NCBI GenBank assembly: GCA_029959085.1
Contig: JARWIR010000003.1
Span: 34,716,005-34,780,004 of the forward strand
Source: Nemophila menziesii
Lineage: Eukaryota > Streptophyta > Magnoliopsida > Boraginales > Hydrophyllaceae
Reading direction: 5' to 3'
DNA length: 64,000 nucleotides
Shown piece after piece: positions 1 through 12,008 of this stretch. The notes beneath the pieces are model-generated. The model had not been told where the DNA came from, made no database searches, and was given only the letters and a program-made list of their open reading frames with translations. How positions within the stretch are numbered: position 1 is the stretch's first letter; the number at the start of each line of letters is the position of its first letter. The position numbers and the translations under genes were made by a program.

Positions 1-3000
1 GAGTAGCATTAAACACGAAATTATTTCTAGTCAACCAGATAACCCAAAGACAAAGGATCACAGTGCACAGTAAATTCATTTTATCTTTCAAATTACTCCC
101 AGATTGTACAATGTTTCCTATCCAAGTGTTAATGCCAAAGTCAAAGAAGGGGGGAATGTGACAGTGTAGGGGGGATAAAACCCAAAATTTCCTGGTCCAA
201 TCGGATCTAAGAAACATATGCTCAAGGGATTCTTCTTCTTTAAGACAGATATGACAAAGATCAGTAGAAGAGCATCTTCTATTAAATCTGTTTTGTTCAG
301 TAGAAAGAGCATTCATAAAAACGCGCCAGAAGAAGAATTTAAACTTAGGAGGGGCATATGAATTCCAGTTAAGTCTAAGAAGATCTGAATTGGGGAACAG
401 GGATGGACTGGGGTGATGAGAAGGAACAATTAACCCCAACACAGCTGAATTATACCCAGATTTACAGGTATAGATACCATCTTTAGTTAAGGGCCAGATT
501 AATTTAAGGTTCTGAGAAGTCCAAGGAATATTAAGCTTAGAGATAATGGCAACATTCTCAGGGCTAAAGAGTGAATTCAACATATCAAGTTTCCAAGTTT
601 TGGATGAAGAGTAAAACAGATCAGCCACAAACTTAGGAAAAGAGGGGTCTTCAGAGTAAAAATTAGGCCTGCCAATAATGGAGCCTGTCCAGTTGTCATC
701 CCAAATGAGAGTAGAATGCCCATCTCCTATGGGTTTAATCAATTTAGGCTTAAGGAAGAGTAACCCCTTGCGAATACTATTCCAAATCCAGGAGCTACCC
801 CGTACATCCTTAATTTCCAACATATCATTATCAGGGAAATAAATTCCTTTGAGGACACGGTGGACTAGAGAGGAGGGGCGATTCATGATTGACCAAGCCT
901 GTTTAGCTAGGAGAGATAGATTAAAGGCTTCAAGATTCTTAATACCTAACCCCTCAGTTTCCTTAGGAGAGGCAATACGATTCCAATTAATCCAATGGAT
1001 TCCTTGTTCATCCTCATTGCCCCAGAGGAAGTGACAGGTCAAAGAATTAATCTTACTAATAACTCCTTTAGGGATAGCTAAAAGGGACATGAAGTATGTG
1101 GGATAAGCATGGATGATAGAAGAGATAAGAACAGCTTTCCCAGCCATAGAAAGTAAGGATTTTTTCCACCCACTTAGTTTAGAAGCAGTTTTGGCAATTA
1201 GCGAGTCCATAGCTTTTGTTTTAGAGTTACCCCACACAGTAGGTAATCCCAGATATAAGCCAAGGTCCTCAGTAAGAGGCATGCGAAAGGATTCAGAGAT
1301 TAATGATCTCATAGCAGGGGAACAATTGGGACTAACAAAAATAGAAGATTTATTAAGATTAATAGAAAGTCCAGAAGCAAAGCAGAATCTATACAAAGTT
1401 TCCTTAAACGCATGAATTTCCAAATTTGAATTCCTAAGAAAGAAGATTGAGTCATCAGCGAAAAGGAGATGATGTATATGGGGACCCTGTTTACTCAGTT
1501 GGATTCCTTTAATATCCCCTTCCAAAAAATCTTTTTCAATAAGGATAGACAGGACATTAGAGGCAATGGTAAAAAGATAGGGTGAGAGAGGGTCTCCTTG
1601 ACGAAGACCACGGGATGGTATAAAGCTACCTACCTTATTACCATTGATAAGGACATTAAATCTAACCGACGTGACACATTCCTTGATGAGGGTTATCCAA
1701 TTTTCATGGAAGCCAAGCTTACGAAGGATAGAGAACAAGAAAGGCCATCTCACTCTATCATAGGCTTTATGAAGGTCAGCCTTGATAATGGAAAAACTAT
1801 CTTTAGAGTTCTTACGAAGATGTTTCAGTTTATGGATAACTTCATGAACAATAACAATGTTATCTTGGATAAGCCTACCTTTAATAAAAGCGGACTGACT
1901 CGGGGATATGATGTGGGGTATAATACTCGAGAGTCTAAGAACAATGACTTTGGAAAAGATTTTGTATAGGAAATTAGTACAAGAGATTGGTCTATATTGC
2001 CCTATTTTTTGAGGATTTTTACATTTAGGGATGAGAACAATATTAGTTTCGCTTATGTGACCAAGAGGAATAGAACCTAATAAGACAGCATTGCAAATAG
2101 CAAGGATATCATCTTTCAGTATCTCCCAGAATTTACGAAAGAAGGAGCCAGGAAAACCATCTGGTCCAGGTGCTTTAGAGGCGCCTAGAAGCCAAGTAGC
2201 ATTCTTTAGTTCTTCAAGAGTAATAGGGGACAACAACAATTCATTCTGGGAGGGGGAAATGATAGGGGAGATATTGCTAATGATGGGATCAATCCGTCTA
2301 GAACCAGAGTCGGCATAAAGATCTTGAAAGAACCCAACAACATGGTTATTCAGTTCAGACCTCCCTGAGGTCCATGTCTCATCATCTCTAAGAAGGGAAA
2401 TCATTTTATTCGAAGCTCTACGGAGACGGGTGGAAAGATGGAAAAATTTAGAGTTACGGTCACCCAGTCTAAGCCAAAGAACCCTAGATCTAGTAGCCCA
2501 GTATTTCTCTTCAAGAGACCAATAATGTTCAATCTCTTTCGAGATTGAAGAGAATTGCTCCTTCAAAGATCCATCTAGACCATTGGGATTAGCTTGCATA
2601 AGGGCTTCGAGTCTCTTGGAAAGGACATTGATGATGGTAGCGTTATTCCTAAGATTGGATTTCTTCCAGCGAAGAATAGTTTTTTTACATCTTATCAATC
2701 TTTTAGGAAAGCGAGAAGAGGGGGGGGCCAGCAAACAACCGAGAGGAGCTAAGGCAATTCTCAATTGCAGCAGAACAAGAGTCAATATCAAGCCAAGATG
2801 GATCAAGTTTAAATGCAGGTCTAGGAATAAGGATAGGAGGATCATCCCAATGCAGGACCAAAGGCGAATGATCAGAACCAATAGGGGGATAGTTATGAAT
2901 ACACGCATCAGGGAAAAGAGAGAACCAAGAGGCAGAGGCTAGCCCTCTGTCCAATTTCTGAAGGATGAGGCTATCATCACTTCGATTATTCCTCCAGGTA

Positions 3001-3542
3001 AAGGAGCAACCTTTAGCAGGGATTTCATTAAGTTCATTAAGGGTAATATTATTGTTAAATAGTCTAATTTCCGAAGGGTTCTTCCCCAAACCCCCTACTT
3101 TTTCCTGGGTATTACGAGTATCATTAAAATCGCCAATGAAAAGGTTAGGGGAAAGGGGGTCATCTTTAGAGATTTTTCCAATAAGGTCCCATAAATCTTT
3201 TTTACTACCAGCATTAGGGAGAGTATAGATAAAATGAAGATACCATACAGAGTTTAAACTATCAGGGATGGAAAGGGAAATATGGTTAAGAGAAGAAGAT
3301 ATTACCTCTGGATTCCAATCATCCATAACAAAAATAGCAAGGCCTCCAGATATACCCACCGGGTCAACACTCCAAAGCAATCTTATATTTAATTTCTTCG
3401 CAAAAACCAGTAACTTCTTCTTCTTGGTTTTAGTCTCTGAAAGACCAATAACCCGGGGATTCTCCTTAGAAATCAAGTCTCTAAGGTTTTGGACTGTCAA
3501 GGGTGACCCCGAACCTTGACAGTTCCAGAAGATACCGATCAT
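1..3542 (-). pseudogene. LINE ORF2 (endonuclease-reverse transcriptase), one frameshift, cut by the window edge
   Basis: This is the LINE polyprotein that nicks target DNA and primes reverse transcription there. The apurinic-type endonuclease occupies 3542 to about 2860 (starts MIGIFWNCQG; LSETKT; FIGDFNDTRN; GSDHSPL). At the run of eight G at 2720-2727 the frame changes, and the endonuclease frame ends at a TAA at 2703-2705. The reverse transcriptase continues in the adjacent frame with no stop that I can find down to position 2. Landmarks there are SKAPGPDGFPG near 2150, LRQGDPLSPYLF near 1600, the catalytic FADD at 1462-1451, and the zf-RVT region near 350-180 (CHICLKEEESLEHMF). One base fewer in the G run would join both frames, so this may be a recent lesion or an assembly error. 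RNase H, if present, lies outside the window. Confidence 0.85.
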
Positions 3543-5404
3543 GGATTAGGTGGGGGTTGCTCAATGCAACCACCCACTGAAGCAGGCTCGATCATAACCA
3601 AAGGAACAACATCAACCGCCATATCAAGAAGAGGGACTTCAACCAAACCGTCCTCACCTTCCTTAAAACCAACCAACTCAGTATGTGCTAGTTTGCGCTT
3701 CTTAGCGCTAGGACCACCTTTATATTTCTCTGGACGCTCAATCGAAACAGGGATATCAATAAGGGCCAACGAGTTATCATGGACAGGGGTATCTGGTACC
3801 AAATACGAGCTAGGAGACACCATAGGAGTAGACAAATTCGAATCAGGAGATTTAGGGTTATCAACTAGCTCCGGGAAAACAGCATCAATAGAATCAACCA
3901 TAGTAGTATCCACCAATTGGGTAGAAGCTGTTTCTTCATTACCAACAGAAGGGGAGGATGAAATAAGGATAGGGGTCGGTTTAGTAGGAGAAGGAGATGG
4001 GGTAGGAGTACAAGGTAGAGGGGTATTAAAAGGGGTCGGATGAGATGTAGGTATAATGGGAGGAGAAGAGGGAAGGGGTGTCTTTTGAGTATTAGAATTG
4101 AACTCCGGGTTGACCCATTGACGACTTGTTTTCCCATGGGTAGGGTTAGATCTGGACCAGGTGCGAATGGACCACCGATTACCAAACACGGGTTTACCAC
4201 TAACAAAACCTTCCTTTTTAATGGGCCAAGCTGGCCACTTATCACTAGAAGAATCACCACTAACTTTCCTCTTAGATCCGGACCAGTTAGGAGATGATTT
4301 ATGTTTGTATTGATGGGGGGTGGGCCTAGAATCTTTATTATGGATTACCGGGGATTTTTTACCAGATGATTGAGCTGGATCTTGTTTTTTGGCTGGTTTA
4401 AAGATATGGTCAACCCCTGTTGGATCCGAGGAAACATCTTTCAATAACTCCTTAACAACCAAAGCATAAGCCTGTTCAGGCTCTGAGGAACAACCTTGTA
4501 AAAAAGGGGGGACATTCTCATCTTTAATAACACTGACATTCTCAGTATCTTTAGTATTAACTGAGGGGGGACCAGCAATTTGTCTAGGTTTAGATGTAAC
4601 ATCATCAGAAGAGGGGAAGTAAGAGTCATCACTCCCACTGATAATATGAGAGGGGTCATCAAGATCATCCACCACATGGATATATTTACCCCTCCCTTTG
4701 ACCGGAGTAATGCTCATCCAGTCCCCAAAAGTAAACGGAACTCGACCACGTAATCTCTTCTGTTCGTCTTTATAGAGATCACAGTCTCCAGCAGTATGGG
4801 AGAGCATACCACAAAAGAAGCAGAATCTACTAAGCTTTTCAAATCTAACATCCACTTCCAAGGAGGGAAGTGAGGGTCTTTCAATATTAAAAGAACAGAC
4901 GAGGGGATTATCAACCTTCCAAAGAACACGAACACGTAGCAGTTTAGTGGTATCATTCACCACATTAATATCATAAGCAAGGAGAGTACAATCAAGATTT
5001 TTGCAAATGTCCTTAGCATTATCGGGAGTAACAAACGCCGGAGGAAGATTCTGGAAGTGAACCCAGAAAGTAGCAGAAGAGAAATCGGCTTCGCTCATTG
5101 ACATTTCTGGATGCCAAGCTTGAAGAAGGAGGAGGTGACCATTAATAGACCAAGGTCTAAACTTCCAAATGTTAAGAAGGTCATCTCGTGATTCAAAGCT
5201 AAGGAAGAAGGTGTTGAACCCAGCAGAAGTAACATGCATACGAGATCTAAGACCCCACGATCTATACGCAGCAGATTCAACCAAGGATGAGGATACTTCA
5301 GTCTTAGACAAAATCTTGGAAAGGAGCATGAACTGTCGTGAGAGTATTTCATCTTGTTTGAAGGATGGAGTAAGTTTCATGGATATGGTCGGTATCTTAG
5401 CCAT
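3539..5404 (-). CDS. LINE ORF1 protein: DUF4283 domain plus CCHC zinc knuckle
   Basis: This ORF encodes a 621-residue RNA-binding, nucleocapsid-like protein of plant L1 elements, expected to coat the LINE RNA. I chose the ATG at 5404 (MAKIPTISMK) because the DUF4283 homology starts just after it. The frame stays open 106 codons further upstream, but that stretch is leader-like (Ser/Leu/Phe-rich). DUF4283 covers about residues 15-170 (YRSWGLRSR, WHPEMSMSEADF, FWVHFQNLPP). A zf-CCHC_4 knuckle follows (CFFCGMLSHTAGDC, with C-x2-C-x4-H-x4-C spacing). The rest is a long Pro/Ser/Thr-rich tail. The reading frame is intact. Its TGA overlaps the ORF2 ATG in an ATGA arrangement. Confidence 0.88.
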   Translation of the reverse strand: MAKIPTISMKLTPSFKQDEILSRQFMLLSKILSKTEVSSSLVESAAYRSWGLRSRMHVTSAGFNTFFLSFESRDDLLNIWKFRPWSINGHLLLLQAWHPEMSMSEADFSSATFWVHFQNLPPAFVTPDNAKDICKNLDCTLLAYDINVVNDTTKLLRVRVLWKVDNPLVCSFNIERPSLPSLEVDVRFEKLSRFCFFCGMLSHTAGDCDLYKDEQKRLRGRVPFTFGDWMSITPVKGRGKYIHVVDDLDDPSHIISGSDDSYFPSSDDVTSKPRQIAGPPSVNTKDTENVSVIKDENVPPFLQGCSSEPEQAYALVVKELLKDVSSDPTGVDHIFKPAKKQDPAQSSGKKSPVIHNKDSRPTPHQYKHKSSPNWSGSKRKVSGDSSSDKWPAWPIKKEGFVSGKPVFGNRWSIRTWSRSNPTHGKTSRQWVNPEFNSNTQKTPLPSSPPIIPTSHPTPFNTPLPCTPTPSPSPTKPTPILISSSPSVGNEETASTQLVDTTMVDSIDAVFPELVDNPKSPDSNLSTPMVSPSSYLVPDTPVHDNSLALIDIPVSIERPEKYKGGPSAKKRKLAHTELVGFKEGEDGLVEVPLLDMAVDVVPLVMIEPASVGGCIEQPPPNP

Positions 5405-5790
5405 GGCAGAAGAAGTGTGAGAGAGAGTATGGATGAGAGAGAGTGAAAATAGGGAGTAGGGAGAAAGTGAAGAGAACCTTAAACGGTATAAGGGATAAGA
5501 AGGATAGGGAAGCGTATGTAGTACGCCTAGGGATTGAGCAGAAATTAATAAAAAACAAGAATTACAGTAAACAAGGCCAAATACACTTCTCAAGAAGGAC
5601 GAATGATTACCGCGTGAAGAAGAAGGGTTAAGAGATAATGATAACGGGATAATCAATGGAAGGAGATAGGGCGAACTCGGGAACGAGGAGAACCAAGAGA
5701 CAAGATACAGCCGGATAGTCATGAGGAGAGAGAAAGGGTTTTCTAGAGAGAAGGGAGAGCATCATGAAGGAAAGAGAAGGGATATTTTTT

Positions 5791-6420
5791 TTATGTGACT
5801 TAATCACTAAACCTTTGCACTCTATATGTAGTGGTTTCTTACAAAAATTCTGGTTAGCCAATTAATACAAAACAAAAAAAATCCAAAAACAGATATAGAA
5901 ATCTGTAAACACTACACGCTTACTAATCCATGTAATTTATCCATGCATGTAAATGTGTCCTAAACAGATTGATATAACCACAATCAACATGAAGATTATT
6001 TTGTTTTTTCTATGTCGACGCTCAAATGGAGGAATAGGTAAGTTACGAATCATAATGTTGTAAGGCCCACATAGCATAATGTATCCATGTCTTGGACATT
6101 CATAATAAAACTTATTTTTTGTTATGAAGGAAGAACGGATAACACCTTATTTCACACTGTTTCCCACACCTTGGTTGTGGACAAAAATGTTCTTGTTACC
6201 GGAGATCCAAGTTTTCGTCATCCACATCCACTGATTCACTCAAACACATGACGTTGTTTGATACATTAGAAGACCTTGAATACTCCACAGACATTTCATA
6301 GAACTAGGTAATAATTGACAGAAAAAAATATATTAGAAGATATTGATTATATAAACTTTATTTACTCTATGCATGCAAACTAATGAATCAATAAAAAAAG
6401 AACCATAACAATTTAATATG
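5791..6420. other. AT-rich intergenic stretch, nothing recognised
   Basis: No coding frame, terminal repeat or RNA gene could be supported here. The sequence looks unique within the window. Confidence 0.5.
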
Positions 6421-8190
6421 CCATTATATCTACCCAACAAAGGATTATTATGGTGGAGTTGGAGAAGAAGGAAATGTGTTGTTGTTTTTTTTTATATGGG
6501 ACATAATGAAGGATGAGGTCCATCTTTTTATAGAAAGGTGGTAGGTTGCTTGCAGGTTGAATTTGTGTGCTGATTTGATAGGTTTGACTTTTGGATATTA
6601 TATTTTAGTTGAACAATATAGCTTTCAGAAAGATATTTTGCTCTCGTTGCCCTAAACCTAATACTTAATTAAATTATAACGAGATTAGATACTTAATTTA
6701 TTAGTACCTTGACTGATTCTCTTAGATTTAATTAGAATGGATTTATTATTTATTATATTAAACAGTTTTTTTACCATCGTTCAAGGATAGACTAACTTAC
6801 CAAAAAATTTGTTATTATGAATTGTAAGTGACCGAAAGAAGCAACTAAGCAGAATGAAAAAAAATTATTTAGATAGATAATAATGGTTGGTTACAATGTT
6901 CCATTTACCAAAACACAAAACAGTCCAAACATGTAAACATAGAACACTAAACCATACATCCCAACCCAACACTATAGGTTGTCCAAAACAAAAACGAACT
7001 ACAACTACATTAAATCAGTCCAAATTTTTAAACCTAAACACTGAATAAACATAAACAACTAAAACATCCAGCAACAACGAAAGACTGTGAATAACTAGAG
7101 AAATTGAATCTCACGGATTCTTTTCCCCAATGAAGTGCAACCAAAACGTTCATGTTCCCTTTCTCTATTATTTGCTTCTAGCGACTCTACCCTATCACTT
7201 ACCTACTCGATCTTCCTTTCTAAGAACAGGTTTTGTGTAAGATGGTCTTTGACAGTTTCCCTAATGTTCTCCCCCATTTTGGAGGGTTGCTGGGTGGGAG
7301 GAGGCAGTACATGGATGACACCTTCAAATATATTAAGTTTTCGTCTGCTATACACCTGACGAATTGGTGGTATTACGAATGGGCTGCAAATAGAAACAAA
7401 ACATAAAATTCATTATTCAGTTTGACTCTCATTTATTAGTTAACATCCAAAAATAATAAAATTCTAGTCAGAATCGAATACACAGTAGACAACCCACAAA
7501 AAATTAGGCAAAAAAATGTCAACATCCACATCCATATATGGAAAACAAAGTACATATGAATTTTTTTTATGTATTTGCCTTTGTGTAGGTCGTTTAAACT
7601 GGTCATTCACCTTCATTCATACACCGTCTATGACCATGTCAAGTGCAACTTATAAACAACTTTGGATATATGCGTAACTTTAAGTTTAAACTGATTACAA
7701 CTCGTTAGAAACTTAGATCTTTAGATTTGTTGTACTTTAGACCACGGTTAATAAAAATAAATTATGGAAATTAAGTGTTTATAATACCTTTACCTCAACC
7801 TCTTGTTGTGCAGTGGAACTTGCGTCATCTAGATTTGACTATTGAATGAAGGTTGTCACAGAGTTCATCACCATCCTTTTTGATCTAGGTTTTCTCGGAA
7901 AAATCTTATTTACCCTAGTTGGTGGTGGTGGAGGCGGTAGCAGATCAGCTGGTTGCATGAAGTATGGTATCATAGAAAAGTTATAGACCTCGTCCGCCAT
8001 GGAAGTATTCGGAAGATGAAGGTGAAGGGGTACGTGTATAGTTCAAAGGGGAATATTAAACTAAATAATTGTATTTGTTATAATGTATTTAATGGCTTGT
8101 AAAATTATCCAGCAGCTGTTTTAATTATAACCCTAACGTGTGTATGGGGAGTTGTGAGGTCTACTCTATGGGATGGTAAAGGTCATTACA
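6420..8190. repeat. Segmental duplication copy 1
   Basis: This block resembles 9950-11650 in order and orientation. Shared landmarks are TGTGTGCTGATTTGATAGG (6568 here, 10061 in the other copy with one change), the two exons of a minus-strand gene, and an ending around AACCCTAACGTGTG. The copies are well diverged, so the duplication is old. Confidence 0.6.
7096..8000 (-). pseudogene. Two-exon gene of unknown function, copy 1, with nonsense codons
   Basis: I do not recognise this family. Exon 1 starts at 8000 (MADEVYNFSMIPYFMQPADL, then a poly-Pro stretch and a Lys/Arg-rich PRKPRSKRM). Exon 2 (about 7380-7096) reads PPIRQVYSRRKLN and then a coiled-coil-like segment ending LGKRIREIQFL. Exon 1 is stopped by TAG at 7839-7841 and exon 2 by TAG at 7203-7205, where copy 2 (10509-11413) has sense codons. 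A plausible acceptor (TTTGCAG) precedes exon 2. Conservation of exon ends between the two copies shows that this was once coding. The basic region plus helix suggests a DNA-associated or adaptor protein, but that is a guess. Confidence 0.5.
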
Positions 8191-9900
8191 GAACAAAAAC
8201 AATAGACTGCAAGATACAATAGAGTCATTACATCAATTCTTGTTTACGAAAATATTACAATATTAAATAAACCACCATATAATATTGAAATTAACACCAA
8301 TAAATTACCCACTTTAATATCAATTACCATTTAACAACTCTTATTTAACTTTTTATTCCCATGGTCACTGTGATCTCCCGCTGTATTAAAAAAAAAACTC
8401 TTATTTAACTACTTAAAAAGTAGTAATAGATAATATTATAAATCTATATTAACCTTCATTTTTTCTTATTTTAATTTGTATTATTTTTATTCTCTCTTAT
8501 TTGATCTCGTCAACACCATCTTTGACAAATATTGATATATTTTAAAATTAATTAATATTCTTATAATCTTATTACTTTTTGATTAATTAAAAAATACAAC
8601 TTTATACTTCTAAATAAATATCTATACTACCCTAAAAAGGATTTTTAATACAAGTACTACAATATAAAAAATTGTATTATTAAAATCTATTAGGATGTAT
8701 GTTTATACTATTGGGATATGCGACGGTTTATACTAATAGGATTAGAAATCTATAGGATATGAAATCTATACTACTATAATTGTAATCTATACTACTAGAA
8801 TTTTGTTTGTTCTACTAAAAAATAAAAAATCAATACCACTAGATCTTAAATCTATACTATTGAAATCGAAAGTGATTCCACCAACAGTTAACATACTACT
8901 ACCATGATGTATTTTTAAGGAACAGATAGGGAATCATGATCCATTAACAAGATCAACATAAAACTAAAAATGTAATAGTAAAATTATTTTATAATAACAA
9001 CAATTGATTTCACGGTCCTTTCAAAAATTGCATAATTGGCAAAAAAGAAAATTCTTTCTTTGATAAATTTTCTCCAGAAAACAAAGTGCATTTTAGTACG
9101 TATAGAATTCTTCAAAAAACTTCATTTGTAATATAAACATTGAACACAACAGTATACACACACTGCAAAAATTTCTCCAAGCAACCTTTCTCCAAACCTC
9201 TCCTCCCATTACTTTCTTCATTTTTGTACCTTAATTACTTTTAGTGTACGACTGAATTTTTATTCTTTTATGCATTACTATATAATGGCACGTCTTTCTC
9301 ATTTGTTTAATAATTTTTTTGTTTAAAAGAAGGCTAATGTTGGAACTAAATATTTTTAGTATTGGTTAAATATTAAAATAGGTATTAAATGATCATGTCT
9401 AAATTAAGGAGTAGTTAATTGGTGATTAGAGTTATAAGTAGTAAAATAAACTACGGAAATTCTTCCCGTTGATAATTAACTTTTAATAACTATATAGTAT
9501 GGTGAAAATATTTCTCTTTGACCGAGTTATGAATTAATTTATTGATATTTTTTAATCTGGTTTAAATTAATCCATTAGTTTCTTGTAAAACTAAATTGAT
9601 TAACAAATCATGTAAAATCATTGTCAAGTTAGAATACTAAATTAAAAAAATCTTAACTTACATTACACTCCTTCAAATAAAAAATATTTTGGAAAAATAC
9701 ATGATCCACCTACTTTTAGAATTTCAAATAAAATATAAATATTCTCACTAATAATTAAAATTTAAAAAATATCAATATTTATCAGTAGCCATTGATGCTC
9801 TTATTATTTACCCGGTAAACTTTTTTTACATCAAAACCTTGCCTAAAAAAACGAATTACATCATTCCCTCTAATTATCGAATTTTCTAAATTAAAAAAAA
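8191..9900. other. AT-rich intergenic region with degenerate short repeats
   Basis: No gene is visible. Between about 8690 and 8880 a phrase like AAATCTATACTACT recurs imperfectly several times, giving a weak, decayed tandem pattern. The rest is A/T-rich with mononucleotide runs. Confidence 0.5.
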
Positions 9901-9903
9901 AAA

Positions 9904-9925
9904 CCGTTCCCACCCTTTATCAAAG
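9904..9925 (+). promoter_or_regulatory. Recurrent motif CCGTTCCCACCCTTT, copy 1
   Basis: A run of A followed by CCGTTCCCACCCTTTATCAA. The same motif recurs at 11873-11893 (upstream of F-box gene A) and, shortened, at 13921-13944 (upstream of F-box gene B). It may be a promoter-proximal block shared by duplicated genes; no gene follows this copy directly. Confidence 0.3.
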
Positions 9926-9949
9926 TTCGGAAAATAGCTACATTTGAAC

Positions 9950-11650
9950 GAGGAGGTGATTGAAGGAATCGTTGGTGTTAGTTTTTCTTTTTGTAATGAA
10001 AATAATGAGAAGAAAAAATTTTATATGGTGGTGGCAGGGGAAGCTTTAATAATAAAAATGTGTGCTGAGTTGATAGGTTTGATTTATGATTACTATACTT
10101 TATAATTTATATTTAATCATATGGCTCTTCTAGATATTTTGATTATGGCGTTCACCCAAAATCTATTTTATATATTTTATCTTATTTACGTTACAATAAA
10201 ATTTGAATTAAGTTTTAGATTCGCAGTATGTTGGCCCTTTTGGATCCAGATTAACACAAAGTTAAGTTAATGACTTTTGAATCTTCAAAAATCAATTACA
10301 ACAGTCCAAGTACTAACAAGATCCCACTAAAAACACGCTAACCCAATCAAGGGTTAATCTAAAAACAAGTAACATAAAACATTCTAACCCAATACTATGG
10401 GTTTATCTAGCCACCCACCACAAAAGAGTATTACATATCATTAAAACCTTGAATCTTGATTATCAAGATTAAAAAAAATATCCACCGGCACCATCATCAA
10501 GTGTAACCCTAGACAAAAGGAATCTCACATATTCTTTTACCTAGACTTGTGCCTCCGCCAACTGCCTCCTCCGCCTCCCTGGCTCTAATTTTGGCCTCTA
10601 ATAAGTCAACCCTATCAGTTAGCTCATCTACCCTTCGGTCTAGGTAGAGGTTTCTTGTTAAAACATCTTTGAAATTGTCTAGTATTTGGTCTATCATACT
10701 CAAATATGGTTGAGGAAGGGATGGATGTACTCGTTCGCTTGGGCTAGTGAGTTTCCGTCTATAGTACACGTGACGAAGTGGTGGCCAATTATCAATTGCC
10801 TGCATCGTCAAACATGAATTACATTAAATACATTATACTCCAATAATAACTACAAATATTAGTTGTTGAAATAAATACCACTTATTAAATAACAATCAAC
10901 AAAAGAAGAAATTGTCTGTGAGGACCACTTACGTAAAGGACAACCCATTTTAAGCAAAAATCTGTTGTATACATCACTTAAATATGTAACCCTTATTTGT
11001 CTTTCTGAGAACAGAACATTCGTCAAATATGCTATATATACGACATCCTTCTAAGACTAATAGTAGACAAACATAAAACCTAACTTTGAATCTAAGCTAA
11101 ATATTAAGTGTATATTGCTTATCACCTAAATTAAGTTAGATCGTTAGAAAAGTTCTATATGGGAACATGATTGGAAAAAATAATAGGTAAAATAGATTAA
11201 ATAATAACGGTACCTGTTGTTGGACATATGCATGTCCTTCTTGGCTGCCGATTGTCGAATGAATGTAGCGATGGAGTTCATCGGCATCCCTTGGGATCTG
11301 GGTTTCTTTTGGTAGACTTTCTTCACCGTTGAAGGTGGTGGTGACAATGGTTGTAAGTCGGCTGGTTGCATAAAATAAGGTATCATTAAAAAGTTAAAGA
11401 CTTCATCCGCCATTGAAGGGATTTTTTAGGAAGAAGATAGAACGTGCAAGCGAGTAGAGAGGGGATATGAGGAAATGAGGTTAGAGGTTATATGAATGGA
11501 TATAAAGTGATACAAATTATGGTTTTGATATTAATGAATGCGGTGGTGTATGAATTTGGACATATTGGCGGTTTTTCATTTTGCTATAACCTAAACTTAT
11601 TTATGGGGAAGAGTAAGGGCTATCTAGCATAGGGATGAAAAATATCACGT
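9950..11650. repeat. Segmental duplication copy 2
   Basis: Counterpart of 6420-8190, carrying the better preserved copy of the unknown two-exon gene. Confidence 0.6.
10509..11413 (-). CDS. Two-exon gene of unknown function, copy 2
   Basis: Exon 1 runs 11413-11214 (MADEVFNFLMIPYFMQPADL, basic VKKVYQKKPRSQGM, then SIATFIRQSAAKK). The apparent intron is 11213-10800 (donor AACAACAG/GTACCG, acceptor GATGCAG). Exon 2 is 10799-10509 (PPLRHVYYRRKLTSP, then VDELTDRVDLLEAKIRAREAEEA with heptad spacing, ending EIPFV). No internal stop occurs in either exon, but by my count the exons do not join in frame: exon 1 ends in phase 2 and exon 2 needs phase 0. Copy 1 has one more base near the end of exon 1, so this copy may be frameshifted or spliced differently. 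The head-to-head arrangement with F-box gene A suggests a shared promoter region. Function unknown. Confidence 0.45.
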
Positions 11651-11872
11651 TGGAACAATAAATTAACCCTCACTAAACTAATTATGTTTGTATAAAATCT
11701 TGAAAATTATTAAAAGCATACGAAGTACGGTTTTTCTTGTAATTAATTTTGTATGATTTATTTATATTAAATTGACTATAGTAAAAAAACCAGCCTTGAC
11801 ATTTTCTTACCTTTCCAAATAAATTAAAACAAAAAATCATCAAACATTTGAATTTAAATAATAAGAAAAAAA

Positions 11873-11893
11873 CCGTTCCCACCCTTTGTCAAC
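11873..11893 (+). promoter_or_regulatory. Recurrent motif CCGTTCCCACCCTTT, copy 2
   Basis: An A-run followed by CCGTTCCCACCCTTTGTCAA, 116 bp upstream of the F-box gene A start. It lies between that gene and the divergent minus-strand gene. Confidence 0.35.
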
Positions 11894-12008
11894 GTTTAAA
11901 AATCAACAACCTCTATATGTAGGCATTTACAAAATTACTTTTACAACACAACATTTCTTTATCAAAATTTAAGAAACACCCTATATTTACCCAAAATTCA
12001 ATAGAAAT

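Larger units (their letters stand above)
1..5790 (-). mobile_element. L1-type LINE, minus strand, 3' end outside the window
   Basis: This is a plant L1 (non-LTR) retrotransposon read from right to left. It has a purine/pyrimidine-skewed leader (about 5405-5790), ORF1 (5404-3539) and ORF2 (3542 to beyond position 1). ORF2 carries endonuclease, reverse transcriptase and a zinc-binding RT-associated domain in that order. The 3' UTR, poly-A and target duplication lie left of the window, so length and integration site cannot be seen. The 5' boundary is a guess from where the GA-rich leader stops. Apart from one frameshift the element is well preserved and looks fairly young. Confidence 0.9.

Noticed and set aside
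7135..7359. Plus-strand open frame of 74 codons
   Set aside because: It is antisense to exon 2 of the duplicated unknown gene, whose minus-strand reading is conserved in the second copy.
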